The notes below the pieces were generated by a model. It saw only the letters and a program-made list of their open reading frames with translations. It did not search any database and had not been told where the DNA came from. A stretch of 64,000 nucleotides of DNA, taken from Erigeron canadensis (lineage: Eukaryota; Streptophyta; Magnoliopsida; Asterales; Asteraceae). Each line of letters starts with the position of its first letter. The first letter of the stretch is position 1. This document shows, piece after piece, positions 33,170-45,371 of this stretch. The stretch spans positions 310,001-374,000 of the forward strand of contig NC_057769.1 in the NCBI RefSeq assembly GCF_010389155.1, given 5' to 3'. The translations under genes were made by a program, and so were the position numbers.

Positions 33170-35251
33170 TTATGCAGTTTTCCAGCAAGAAATGGCATAT
33201 ATTATTCGTCCTTTCCATCCTTGTAGAAGCCAATTGTTATCTACATCTATCATGAAATCCTTATGATACAGCCCCACTTTCTCTTCTGCCAATTTGATTA
33301 TCGACTGAGAAAACGGCACTGAAACAAACCCTGCTCTTAAGTTTCGCACATGCCACTGCTTATACGTCTCGGGTCTTTCTATCCTTTCCCATCCTTCGCA
33401 TGCTATCACGTTCAGCGCTTCCCTTCCAAATAGTTCCCCTTCCAGCAGCATTCTTTCTGATCTTTCACGCGGTACATTCGTTTCAAGCATATCAAATAAC
33501 GCAGAGAAATGAAACAGAGCTTCCCTGAACCGGGTCAGGAAAAACGGAGCGTTATAAGACCCGTTAAGAATCCCATGGATGAAGATGTTTGGGTTAATCT
33601 TCTTTATCAAACCAAGGACCACGTTTCTGGCACTATCAACACCCACAGTCTCATCAAGCAAGTTCTTGGATCGATACATACAGTTAACCACTAAAAACTC
33701 GTCTTTATCAATCTTAAGATCCTCAACATTCACATTCTCCCATCTTTTAGCAATGGCGTTATACTCAAATGGCACGTTAAATTGCTTGGCATACTCCTTT
33801 AACCGGGCACCGGTCTCTTCTATCCTTTCAGCCGGCCTGAACCCAGGTTGAGGAAATTCGATTCCAGTTAAACGGAGCCGTGGAGGCCCACCCTTCCTTT
33901 GTGAAATACGTTGAATGAAAGTAGGCCATTGGAAGCCATAGAGGATACCAAAATCAATGACGTGTATCCTTGTGGCGTCCTCTGCCATATCCATTATCGT
34001 TCTGTTTGAGGCAAAGTTTGATATCTTTCTAAAAGGGGAAGAAGCAATGTAGAGATAGTATGCTTTAATGTAATCAGCAGAAGATGTTTTCTTGCTAACT
34101 AGTCCTCTATGAATCTGACTACCCGTTCCAGCTAACCGAGCCTCTAAACCATTTGCAAAGCAATGTGCTAGCCTCTGACTCCCATCCCCAAAAGGTGAAG
34201 CATGCTGCCTAATCTGTTTCAAAAGCTCACTTGCATTCCTTGTGTCATCAGCAGCAACAGCTTGAGCACAAGTCACCAAAAGGGTTCTCAAATCTATCAC
34301 TTGTTTTTTATTTTTTGGTTTTCTCCCACGACCTTTCCCTTTCCCTCTAACCAAATCCTTTGGTTCCTTATCTTTTAACTTATCCTTACCCGTTTCACTC
34401 TTCAACGTATTTCGCATCAACCTCAAAGCCACGTCACCTTGCCCCATACTACAAAGTAGAATCAAGTCAATCTCGTTGGTCCTCAAAGTAGAATCTTGGA
34501 AAATCGCCGCTTGCTTAAGACTCCTTGTCTCATCAGCATCTTCATCCCCAAAAGGACTTTTTCTCACCCTTGACGACCCCGTGAAGGATGATGATCCATG
34601 GCCAACGCCATTCTTATAATCAACCAACTTGTTTTCAGTAGGAAGAAACTTGTTAGCTTCTTCCACACCCATATTAAACTTGATCATCATCATTTCATTC
34701 TCATCACACATATCCGATCCGTAAAAAGGAGTATTCTCACTAAAATCCCACCTCCCATGAGTCCCACTACTTGATGATGATGATGATGGCAAATTTAAGT
34801 CATCAAAGTGTATATAAGCACTAGTATTATTAGTACTATTATGATCTAATGAGCTACTGGTATCATTTGGGCTTTCAATATACTTATCAACAACAGAATA
34901 CAAACTTTCATCAGTAGTAGTAGTAGTAGTAGATATTGGTGAAGGTGGATATTTCTTACCAATAACATCATAAAAAGACTTTTCAGAGGCATGAAGGAGA
35001 TGTAAAGATTCATAACTAAGCATACATGTTTTATCTTCCATGTCTTCTTCCATAAGAACTTGACTTATGAAGCCTAAAACTGCATCAGATAAATCACAAT
35101 CTTCATTAACTAATTCATCCCCATCCCCATCCCCATCTATAATACCAATACTAGTATTATTCTGACCGCTTAAAACAACTTGTGATGGTGATGAAGAGAA
35201 TGAACCATTTAGTATATCATCCAAGTTTATACCTCTAAATCTTGGATCCAT
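33170..35251 (-). CDS. GRAS-family transcription regulator, LISCL subfamily (SCL9/14/33-like)
   Basis: A single uninterrupted 693-residue frame, as is usual for GRAS genes. The variable N-terminus begins MDPRFRGINLDDILN and has the acidic block DAVLGFISQVLMEEDMEDK (residues 57-75) and Ser/Thr/Asp-rich stretches, both typical of the LISCL group, whose N-termini can activate transcription. A basic stretch KGKGRGRKPKNKK (304-316) precedes the GRAS domain (about 318-693): first leucine-rich region from LRTLLVTCAQAV, VHIID motif as IHVIDFG (429-435), second leucine-rich region, PFYRE region around 598-620 and the SAW end WLLQGWKGRIIYAISCW (674-690). Family members act with TGA factors in detoxification and stress expression (SCL14) or in meiosis (lily LISCL); which role applies here is unknown. 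Start is the first ATG. Confidence 0.95.
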   Translation of the reverse strand: MDPRFRGINLDDILNGSFSSSPSQVVLSGQNNTSIGIIDGDGDGDELVNEDCDLSDAVLGFISQVLMEEDMEDKTCMLSYESLHLLHASEKSFYDVIGKKYPPSPISTTTTTTDESLYSVVDKYIESPNDTSSSLDHNSTNNTSAYIHFDDLNLPSSSSSSSGTHGRWDFSENTPFYGSDMCDENEMMMIKFNMGVEEANKFLPTENKLVDYKNGVGHGSSSFTGSSRVRKSPFGDEDADETRSLKQAAIFQDSTLRTNEIDLILLCSMGQGDVALRLMRNTLKSETGKDKLKDKEPKDLVRGKGKGRGRKPKNKKQVIDLRTLLVTCAQAVAADDTRNASELLKQIRQHASPFGDGSQRLAHCFANGLEARLAGTGSQIHRGLVSKKTSSADYIKAYYLYIASSPFRKISNFASNRTIMDMAEDATRIHVIDFGILYGFQWPTFIQRISQRKGGPPRLRLTGIEFPQPGFRPAERIEETGARLKEYAKQFNVPFEYNAIAKRWENVNVEDLKIDKDEFLVVNCMYRSKNLLDETVGVDSARNVVLGLIKKINPNIFIHGILNGSYNAPFFLTRFREALFHFSALFDMLETNVPRERSERMLLEGELFGREALNVIACEGWERIERPETYKQWHVRNLRAGFVSVPFSQSIIKLAEEKVGLYHKDFMIDVDNNWLLQGWKGRIIYAISCWKTA

Positions 35252-36464
35252 TTTTTTTTTGATTGAAATAAATGTGAGATTAGTGAGGAAAGTCTATGGA
35301 TTCAATGAAGTTTGACCAACACATGTATATATATATAATATATGTATGCATACATGTGCTTTCATATGTGTGTATGTGTATGAAAGACTTAAGCCCCGCT
35401 GCAGATTGGTCCCTGCTGCGCTGGCAGGCATCAAGTCAAACTTTCTGAAACCAACGTTAGACTTAGACCACCACCATATATGCATTTTCTTTACAAATAC
35501 GGATTGAATATTATAATGATCAGTTTTAGATTATGCTATTTTAATTAAGTTTATGCCATAAAGTTAAGGAAAAAAAATACTCTAAGAAGACACGACAATT
35601 AATAAAAATATATATTTGCCTCCTTCGAACTTTGGTCTCCCAATAACAAGTCTTTCTCTATGCCACTAAGCTATCAAAACACAATGTTATTTATGTTTGA
35701 AAAACATATGTATAGTTGTTATTTCTTTTCATTTTTTGTCTACCTTATTAGCTTCAATGTTATCATTTTATTTTTTATATTTTTTTTGGCTAACTTTATA
35801 TTTTACGAGTACTATTTTGTTGTCAAATTGTTTATGAATTTTGTATGGATAATATACCTTAAATCATCGTAATTAATTAACTTAACTCGCTTTATTGACT
35901 CAAAAGGAATTCTTCATATGTATCTCGAAAAGTAAAGTCAGAAAGTCAAATTTATTTTTAGAAAGTGAGTTTAGTCACACTCCCTCATAAATTTACACGT
36001 AGTAACACTCTTTTTCTGAGTGTATTTTTTTTCCTTTTTGTGGCAACCCAATGATAATGGCAACAGTAACATCATCATCTACACAACTTGGCAAGTGGCA
36101 GCCAACAGTCTACGCCTCTAACAGAAAGGGAATACTGCCAGATCAAGGAAGGATCCTTTTGTGATGTCTTCTCGTTTTGAGACCGGAAAATTCTTTTATG
36201 AGAAAATGAAACATAAAGCGAAATCATGAACCAACTAACAGAATTAGAAAACTAGACCACTTTAACAAAGCCTTTTTAGATAACATCACAGGAATTGATT
36301 GTCGGAAGAAGGCACTGCCATGTTTATGTTGCAACTTACATCTTATTCTACAAATATACTAATGATAATAATTAAATCACGCCAAACATTACAAACATCG
36401 ATCTGAGTCCATGTTATGTCATATATGGGAAATTTGGTCTACAACATGATTGATGTGCATAGCA
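35252..36464. other. Intergenic: GRAS promoter side and LHW-like 3' flank
   Basis: A TATATATATAATATATG stretch lies about 80 bases upstream of the GRAS ATG and could serve as its TATA region. A less AT-rich piece at 36040-36160 has no coding potential. Nothing else recognised. Confidence 0.45.
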
Positions 36465-39400
36465 TCAAATTTTGCTAGATAGTGGATTATGTTGCTGCTG
36501 CAGAAGCTTCATCAATGGCCAAAATATATCTAATCTTTGAAATCCCTTTGGAGCCTGCATGCAAAGGCATCTATTACCTTATAAATCAACAAAATTTAAC
36601 TCAGTTGTATTAATGGGTTAATTCAAGCTATGTTTTATCTCTGAAGGTCAAATGGCTTGAAAGTTTCCTAGAAGCATATTTATAATGTATAAAGCTCCTT
36701 ACTTTATTCGAAAAAAACTACTTATTTATTACTAGAATAAAAAGAAAAAGAAAAGTGTTAACATACTTGAAAGAAAATTTGGACAAAAGAGGTAAAGTGA
36801 CCCAAACCATAGATTACCCATTTAGTTGCATTATCCAACCCCCCACATTTTGCCATATCTAGCCAAGACCCATGAAACCCTGTCCTGTACCATACTTCGA
36901 GGATAAATTAACAAGTTTGAAAGTTAAAAAAATTGTCCATGCCTCAACAATGTAGTGAGCCCATGAATTGCCAGAATGTTTCTCCATCACTCCTTTCAAA
37001 ATCGTCAGGTTCAGGCCATGTATCACCTCAGCTATCTCAAGGAAACGTATGCTCTCCTCACATATCATCTGTTACAAAGTGACCATATTTAGCTAAGATA
37101 TACAAACTGTCATTCTTAACTTGAATATCAACAAACACTATTTCCATTCTGTGCCAAAAACAGAAAGTCAAGTATATAAGAAGCAACTATTTTTTTAAAT
37201 CCAAGAAGGAAAAAAAAAGGTAGGCGATAATGATAACAGGGAAAATAAGAAGAAAACTACAATCTTGTAATTTCATTAAAACTTTTCATTTAAACACCAG
37301 TGCAGGAGATTTGTCGGGAACCTGCTTACACTCCCTTAAGCCTATCAATTACACTTTTCTTCTTTTCATGCTTCTTTTCATCCCGGAGTAGTTACTTATG
37401 TTGGTTTCACTATTCAACTCGATATGAATTAACCCGTAATTGATATCATTATAACTGTAGATACATGTGATTTTGTTCAAGTGTGTAATTGAAAAAGGTA
37501 CGAAAAGACACTGGCCACTTTTATTTTATTTTGCAAAAACTATATGTAACTTTGATTTGTATCCAGAAAGTGTGAACACACAGACCTCTATAATCATGTG
37601 ACCCGGGTATTGAAGATCTTCAACAAGTATGGGGCATAATTTCAAATCACCTCCTAATTCGATTGCCCAGCTTGCCCCATTTTGACTACCTTTGTCTTCA
37701 GCAATTCTATTGTTCATCGGAACACTTGCTACTTTCTGCACATTTTTTAAGCGGTAGTCAATATCTAAGAACAAAATGCACACTTGAATTACATTTTCCT
37801 TAATAAAAAATTATACGAAAATCACTTGCCTCAGGTTGGACACACTGCCTCAATTTGTTAGCACGGTCATCGACACTTTGTAGGAACAGCATGTGTTTTA
37901 CGGTTCGATCCAGAAGACCATCTATGCTACACTGCATTTCAAATGAAAAGGACAACATACATGAGCCATTATCAAGTAATATGACCTGAAATTATAACTA
38001 AGCGTAGTAGGTAAGACACCAGATTTAATGAATATTTGCTTGCAGAAAAAATTTTGATAAAAAAAGTTTGGTGTGTTTACATGTGCATAAGGCTGACTTT
38101 GCCCAGAGGTAGCAGTGTCAAGATGGGCAGGTGTATAATCAGTCAAAAAGTCACTATAGAACGGGTCGAGACAGGCCGGTTTGGGTTGAGTTGATCAGCT
38201 CACACTTTATTGTCCATATTTTAATAGATAAAAGTATTAATTTAAAAGAACAATAGTATTACAATGATAATGTAAATCTTTGAACAAACTTTAGAGGTTG
38301 TATGCAAGACTTAAGTGACATTCAACCATTCAGCCCATTTGACCCATTCTCCTTTTAGCTTCTTTTTTAGATGGCCCGTTTAAGATAACACAACCAAATC
38401 AACCCATTTATAAGTAAATGGGCCGATAATTACACATCAAGCCAACTGTGTCAGAAACCATGATTATTCATAGAGAAATAAATAACAAACAATGTTTAGG
38501 AAGACCAACTTTTGAACCGCCCGGAACAAGTTCGCGCAAGTCCTTAAGCCTATCTTGAATCAATTGCCTGTCTCGAGGCCTTGGCTTCTGTTTAGCACCA
38601 GTTTTGCCCTTTCTTTTTCCGGCAACTATTGGTTTTGAACCCTTATTTTGATGCAGAGCATCATACCTACTTTTTTGCTCTGCCTCTGCTGTCAAGTCAT
38701 CAACTACACCCTCATATGAAATAGCTGAAAGTGAAGAACTACCGTTAAGACTTTTAACCCTACTTGAAGTTGCAGGTGGTACATGGTTACTACATAGTGA
38801 GCTTTCTCCTTTGAAGGCACCATTTTCATTTATAACTTTCCGTTTTGCTGAAGCAGTAAATTGGCCAAATGAACTACAAAGTGAGCTTTCGCCGCTTGTT
38901 TGGGTTGGCGAATTCTCACCCAGAGGTAAATTTGTAACAACATTTTCCAAAAGATTGTGTACATTATCATTGCAGAAAAGAATTCCATTGTCTTTAGCAG
39001 ATGATGGGTCATCAATGGAAAGAAGCTGCAAAGAATCATCTGTTTTTCCCTTGAAAGCAGGGCCCAGAGCTTTGTGCAACTCACACTCTTTAGGAAAGCT
39101 TAAAAACGGGTCAAAATCACTTTCTAAGACATTTCTATCGATCATATCTGTTAACTGATCTAGTGGCTTGGGCAATTCAGTGTCACCCATCTGCCTGGCT
39201 ACTGAAGGTTTATGCCTATCTGTCACTCCTAGATGAGATGAATGCCAGTTATCATAAGTTGGTGTTACGAGATATCTGGTCAATGATGTGTGGTTTGACC
39301 AGTTGATGTCATTGTTATTATAAGTTGTTGAATCATCAGATCCCTTTCCGTTCACCATGGATGATGAGAAGTCACCATCCAAATTTTTCATCATCGTAGA

Positions 39401-41786
39401 CATCAATGATGATGATGATTGAGATGAAAACTGTTGGTTCGTTGAAAAAGCACCAGAATAACTCATGAAATCTTGATGCAGAAGGAATTTATCTTTAATT
39501 AAGTTGGCCATTTGTGCATCCTCATGAAGCTGGAATATTAAGTATAATATAAATGAATACATATATATTGAACAGCTAGTTAAGTAGCACTGCTTGCAGA
39601 CATGAATGAATACATACTTGTTCCAATGAGCCGAGTTGTAGAACTCCGTATGGAATAACAGGCACCAGCAAAATAGTCTGCATGAGGCAATCAATAAATT
39701 ATTAGTCAAAAAAGATAGAGCATGCAACTAATGGCATAATGTAGTCGATAATGAATACCTTGACACCTGCTGCAAACTGTAAGGACCATTCATCTCCATG
39801 CTGCAATGGAAGGGTAAAAGGTAAATTTCCGGCTAAAACAACATATGACTAACTAAATACATTTTGGGAATGATCACTAGCGTCATGAGAAACTCACCTC
39901 AGGAATTGGTAGAGCGTTTAATGTCCCCAATGATTTCATATCTACAAAAACCCAGCGACAGTTCCCACTGTATGCCACATCACCAACAATCCTATATTGG
40001 TTGAAAATAATATTAACTTTCAATGTCTGGGTATCACAAGGTTCCAGATAATTTTGATAACTAAGGGTGTGATTATGTCCAATAACTTAGTGCTTTTAAT
40101 ATGTTCACATACATCAAATGTTCCGGGTGAGCAAACTGCCATCACACACAAAAGGTGAAAAAAAAGAAAAGGCTTTACCCATCACCGAGTGTATACTGAA
40201 AGCTTGACATATAAGCAACTGCAAGTTCAACTGCATCTCCGCCAAAAGTTCCATTATATGTGTTACTTGAGGATGTTTCATCTAAACCTACACAGCTAGT
40301 CTCAGCCAACATATTTTCTAGGGAATCTTCAACTTGTAAGGTGCCAACATATCCATCTTCCCACATCAAAAGCCTGAAATAGCCCATGAACGTCATATTA
40401 TATGTTGATGTAAAAATAGTGTATATATTCACATTGTAAGAAAAAACAGAATAGTTAACATCAATATGAATTTACGACTCACATATATGGTTGTACAGTA
40501 CAAGCATGTGATGCAAATATTTTTGTGTATGACAAAAATATTCTATGTAGGGATCACCTCCCTTAAGAAAATAACCATGTTGTGGGTGACTCTTAACCTG
40601 TTTCACCTTTTCCCTTTTAAGCTAGATTTTCTTAATTTAGTAGTTTGATGCACCAGATATCAATCATAACCTTAAAAGCTCTAACTTCACAAAACTGGGT
40701 TGAAATTGCCCTACTTTAAATTAAATGATGGTCCAAGTTGAGTAATAAAAACAGGATATATTTTCTATTACAAATGAACAAAGTGGTCCATTGAAACACA
40801 AGAGTAATGTATCATACATGATGGGACAAATTGAGTAACAGAAATTATACAAGAGTGCATTATAGAAGTGGTCCCTAAAATAGTTGAAAATCTTCACTTT
40901 TGGTCCCCAATGAAAACAATTCAGCACCAGCAATTGGTACTGCGGTTATCACCCCAAATCGAAGTCTTTAGTTTCAACGACAGTCAATAAGATCCTTAGC
41001 ATTAGGTACAGATGTATGTCTTCTCTCTTTTTCCAAGTCAAAAACTTACATCAGTCGTGCAAGTAAGGCCATACAAGCATATACTCACAAGACATGCACT
41101 TACATAGACACAAAAATACACATAACAAGAAATCTTGTAAGGACATCATAAAGTAATTAGAAAATAAGAAATGAAATTTGTTGTGTGTAGAGTTGTAGAT
41201 GTATGCATACACATGTATGATGTATATGTTGGGAGTCGGAAGAGGTTATGTAACAAGTGATGAAAGATTTGACAAGTCGTAGATGGAAGTCTTAATTGCA
41301 TGGTAGCGAGTGCACAATAATTACTATAAAGATCAAAAGTCCAAGCTATCAAATACTCGAAGGACCACTTTTGTAATCGACTCAACAATATAATCAAATC
41401 TGCGGCCCTATAATATTACATATATTTAAAGTTTAGAAAAGTCTAACGAGATTTGGCTTCTTGGGCTAGTGTGTGGGTACTGTCTTATAATATAAAGTCA
41501 TACTTTGAATGTGACTTATATTGTTAAACATATACCTTAATCAAGCAAACAAATGGATGGAATAGAATAACTTAACCCATGTCAACACAAAAACATGTAA
41601 TCCTATGCAGTCATCTAAGAACAGGTCACTATAAGATAATGCGAATATGCGTAGTTTTAGCTACCAAAAGAGGAAAAGCAGGACATACATTTGGCTTTGT
41701 TGCTGAAGCTTCCAAAATACAGCATAATTCCAACACGAATGATCGCAAAGACTTTGTAGAAACCTCCTTAAAGGTGTAGTCCCCAT
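36465..41786 (-). CDS. LONESOME HIGHWAY-like bHLH transcription factor
   Basis: Ten coding exons on the minus strand: 41689-41786, 40179-40373, 39898-39991, 39759-39800, 39618-39677, 38510-39529, 37830-37931, 37586-37735, 36943-37068, 36465-36554; 658 residues, near the ~650 of Arabidopsis LHW. The N-terminal bHLH-MYC_N (GAF-like) domain starts MGTTPLRRFLQSLC and holds WNYAVFWKL and LLMWEDGYVGT. The basic helix-loop-helix is at about residues 478-525 (KPRPRDRQLIQDRLKDLREL, then CSIDGLLDRTVKHMLFLQSV). A C-terminal ACT-like part follows. LHW pairs with TMO5 to drive vascular cell divisions; orthology within the LHW/LHL group is not settled. Two introns use GC donors: after exon 7 (CTGAG|GCAAGT) and after exon 9 (TTGAG|GCATGG); both keep family-like sequence. 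A 5'UTR intron runs from about 42657 to near 41800. Intron 6 contains repeat-like GGGTCGA/TTTGACCCATT sequence. Confidence 0.92.
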
Positions 41787-41799
41787 CTTATTTCTTCAA

Positions 41800-42657
41800 A
41801 ATATTAAAACTCACCCAGTACAGAAAAAGATTATAACTTGGATCAAAATTATCTAAAGGAATAACAAATGCAACTAACTAGCCCGATATGAACCGCGTCC
41901 TGCTTGTTTAATTCGCAAACCAGACCGTTTCTTTATTGGTGGACCTGATGAAACCATTAAGAGACAGCGCATATCTAAACAAAAAACCTTGGCTTGCTTT
42001 CTTAAAACCTTAACTCAGAGACTACCACCAAGAAACAATATCAAATAACCTTGTTTTCCCTCGCTACTATTCTTTCGAAAAATAGTAGCAAACTTGAGTA
42101 TGAAATAAAAATCAGCAGAAAAACCTGCATCCATCAATTAAAATTTAGTTAAATCTGTTATGCTAAAACAAATGAAGATTAATGTTTATCCATATTAAAC
42201 TTATGTAAAAAATCATACGTACATTTATAGAAGAATAATATTTTTTTGTGATTTATTTTGGTAATAATTGAATACCATCTATAACAAAAACTAAACATAG
42301 ACAATTAAACAAAAATATATATGGGATTAGCTTGGATGCAGCATCATTTTTTGATGAAGTTACCTTGAAAATCCGGGGGCAATTTTTGTAATATATCAAT
42401 GATTTATATGATAAGTGTGTGTGACTGCATCTATGAACTTTGCAGTATCTGTGTACTTTTGAAATTGTAAGACATAAATTAATGGTTAAAGGTTCTGAAT
42501 ATGTATAGCTAATTGTAGTTTGATTGAGGAATATTTGTGTTATAAAGTAATTAAGTAGATGTAACGAGTAACCAAAATGTATGTAAAGCTAAAAAAGAAA
42601 GTTACACTTTAGAAAATACAATGATAAACAGTAAAAGAAAGAAAGGAAGGAAATTAC
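41800..42657 (-). other. 5'UTR intron of the LHW-like gene
   Basis: No coding sequence. It is bounded by a GT donor at 42657-42656 and an AG shortly before the start codon at 41786; the exact acceptor is uncertain. Confidence 0.5.
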
Positions 42658-42674
42658 CCCGGGGAGCATAGATA

Positions 42675-42784
42675 TCAAGAAGAGCAGCAGCAGTAGTAGT
42701 CAGTAGATGAAGATATAAACAAGTTCAAATTCATTAGCCTCCATATCTATCATTTGTGAGTCTGTCTGTGTGACCAGATTTCAT
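42675..42784 (-). promoter_or_regulatory. Cluster of three overlapping upstream ORFs in the LHW-like leader
   Basis: The presumed leader exon (about 42658-42900, donor near 42657) holds three short ORFs on the minus strand: 42734-42784 (16 codons), 42700-42753 (17 codons, MIDMEANEFELVYIFIY) and 42675-42734 (19 codons). They overlap one another and end before the leader intron. LHW-group genes in Arabidopsis are, as I recall, annotated with conserved peptide upstream ORFs, so one of these may repress translation. I cannot verify peptide conservation. Confidence 0.4.
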
Positions 42785-43371
42785 CAACAAAATAATAATG
42801 ATGCCAAGAATAATAATGTGTGTGTAAATGAGAGAGAGCGGTTTTACTTTCTTTCTTTTCGTTTTTAGTTTTTGAGAGAGAGAGAGAGATGATGATGAAG
42901 AGAGTTGTAGGGGGGGTTTAGTTGAGTTATTATTATAGTTTTAAATAATTCTATTATTTATTTAGGTGAAGGAAGGGAAAGTGTGTGTATATGACGTTGT
43001 GGGCGGCATATTTTATTATTAGTTGAATATATATATATATATATATATAGAAAGACATGTCTTTTCAAGCCGGGAGGGATTGATGACGAATGATTTGTCG
43101 GATTTTGTCACATTTTGGACTTTACAAGTTCCATCCTTCCCTTCCTTTATATATTACACATACAATTCATGTCGGATTATGCTCAAGAAAGGGGTTGTTA
43201 TTAATTAGCCAGCCTTAACAAATATATACTACCACTAAACAATAACACATTTGGTTGGTATATTTACTTTTAGAGTTGTTGGGTCGTCTCCTTTGAGTTT
43301 TGGATTTTCTAACATTTCTGGTTTTACGACTTGGGCTTTTAATTTCAACGGTTCGAGGGTTGTGATTTATA

Positions 43372-43679
43372 TCTACACTACATTATAAAAATTATACCTT
43401 ATTGTTGAAAAGTTATAAAAATGAGAGTTTGGAAATGACCAATTTATCCTTAATGAACCCTTCTTATTTAATACTTATAAGAAATTACCTAATTGCCCTT
43501 AATAAACTAATTTTTCACCCTAAACTCTTATCTTCTAAAATATCTCCACTATCAACTTTACATTAATTACATTTACATCAATATACATCATTCGACGCCT
43601 CCACCACCCCCGCCGACTCGCCGCCACCATAATACATCATCTCTGTCACCACCGTCGCATTGCGCGGGTACCGTGCTAG
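43372..43679 (+). mobile_element. Short Helitron-like element, plus strand (308 bp)
   Basis: Begins A|TCTACACTACATTATAAAA and ends GCGCGGGTACCGTG then CTAG|T. The bases CGCGG-GTA-CCGTG can form a five-pair hairpin just before the terminus, as in Helitrons. It is inserted inside the left target duplication of the MULE-like element that follows: removing it joins TTTATA (43366-43371) to TAA (43680-43682), restoring TTTATATAA. No protein encoded. Confidence 0.72.
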
Positions 43680-43682
43680 TAA

Positions 43683-44784
43683 GGGCTAATTAATTGGAAA
43701 GTCCTTCAACTTGTCACTGAAACCTATTCTGATGCTCGAACAAAAAAAGGTTCTATTCAAGGGAAGAAAAACGGCTAAAATCTCTTTTATGGGGTTCCGT
43801 ACAAGTAGCCAGTTAAAAATTGGGCTAATTACTTGAAAAGTCCTTCAACTTGTCACTAAAACCTTTTCTGGGCTCCAACAAAAAAGTTCTATTTGAGGGT
43901 ATGAAAACAGCTAAAATTACTATTGTGGGGTCTTGTGTAAGTAGTCAGTCAAAAAGTATTTTGAATGTAATTTCTCCGTTATTTTATTTCATTTATGGAT
44001 TACATGAAAATTCCAAGTCATATCTCTACACAAAACACCAAAATATAAGATAATATATATATATATATATATATATTTCTGGGTTCCATCTCCATTCCAT
44101 CTTCATAACCTCTGACCACCCTACCGCCGACACCACCTAAATCCGACTACCCTTTTGACATTACAGATTTGGGATGCCATAATCACATATTCCCTATACG
44201 TCAGCTCATCATCAACATCACTAGTATATACTCACATCATCGGAAAATCAAAAACAACATACAAATTTTCCGGCCACCCCAACACCACCACCACAAAGAT
44301 CCGGCCACAAAACTCATGAAACAGTTTGAATAATCTTGATTGTATCTTTGTCCCCATTTAACCATTCTTATGTTCAATTCTTATTAAACAACCCAAGTTA
44401 AAGATTTGAACCTTTTACTTAACACCACCGCAAATTTCCATAGCCGCCACCATAAAGTTTATGATGCCGGCAGCGATGGTTTTGAAATGGAAGTGGCTAG
44501 ATGTCATATGGTACAAGGGAATATAAAAAAGTAGCTAATTTGAAGGAAAAAAATTTGTTGGAGCCCCAAAAAAGGTATTAGTGACAAGTTGAGAGACTTT
44601 TCAAGTAATTAGCCCTTAAAAATAAGGATAAAATCGGTAGCTACTGTACACGTCAACAAAAAGTGGTCACGGTCCTACTATATAAATTTTAGCCGTTTTC
44701 ATACCTTCAAATAAAACTTTTTTTTTGTTGGAGCCAAAAAAAAGTTTCAGTGATAATTTAAGGGACTTTTCAAGTAATTAGTCA
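43683..44784. mobile_element. Outer MULE-like MITE with 9-bp TSD TTTATATAA, split by a nested copy
   Basis: Left end GGGCTAATTAATTGGAAAG and right end, read inward, TGACTAATTACTTGAAAAG are inverted repeats extending about 130 bases. The 9-bp target duplication TTTATATAA is intact at 44785-44793 and, after removing the Helitron-like element, at 43366-43371 plus 43680-43682. Removing the nested element (43822-44615 plus one duplication copy) leaves about 300 bases. A 9-bp duplication with long inverted repeats indicates a Mutator-like origin. Confidence 0.72.
43822..44615. mobile_element. Inner MULE-like MITE of the same family (794 bp)
   Basis: Ends GGGCTAATTACTTGAAAAG and, read inward from the right, GGGCTAATTACTTGAAAAG are identical, and the inverted repeats continue through CTCCAACAAA with few mismatches. 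Target duplication is TTAAAAATT (43813-43821) against TTAAAAATA (44616-44624), 8 of 9 identical. The interior holds CCACC/CCGCC-rich non-coding sequence. It inserted into the middle of the outer element. Confidence 0.75.
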
Positions 44785-44793
44785 TTTATATAA

Positions 44794-45371
44794 ATGAGTA
44801 CTTGGTTTGGCTGTGTATGTAGTTATGTGTTTCATTTCTTGATCATCTGTCGTGACTTTTGGGATTTCAAATTTCGGGTGGTTGTCATTTTTATTAGACC
44901 TGTTCGATTCAAATTTAATGTTGTCAAGTTTTACGGTTTACCATCATGCATACATTTTGTTCCGCAGTCAATATTGGTTTGTGGTTTTTAATTGTGGTTA
45001 GGTTCATACCTCAAACAAGTAGTTTGTTAATACATGATTCGTGGTGCACTCAATTTTATTTTTTTTAGAATTGTCATTAAAATTATGGTTTTTAAGGACA
45101 TAACTTTTTAATGTAACATCTTTTTAATTTTTAAATTCTATATACATTTGCTTTTTGTAATGTTAAATTTCAATATCATAATGCTTTCCATTATATGTTT
45201 GTTCATTTGTGTTTCATATCTTCCATTATATGTTCATTTGTGTTTCATGTTAACGTCCAATGTTATTTGTGAACATAGTTTTATATTCATTTATTTGATT
45301 ATGATTATGATTATATATTAAGTTAAATGAATAAACATGAATAAAAAATTATCTGATATTTGTTATATTGA
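44794..45371. other. Intergenic, no feature recognised
   Basis: AT-rich; the open frame at 44794-44991 has no recognisable domain. Contains the repeated words CCATTATATG and GTTCATTTGTGTTTCAT near 45190-45250. Confidence 0.5.

Noticed and set aside
33509..33851. Plus-strand open frames within the GRAS gene
   Set aside because: Antisense shadows of the long GRAS coding frame.
38203..38460. MITE in LHW-like intron 6
   Set aside because: GGGTCGA and TTTGACCCATT words suggest a repeat, but no paired ends or target duplication could be fixed.
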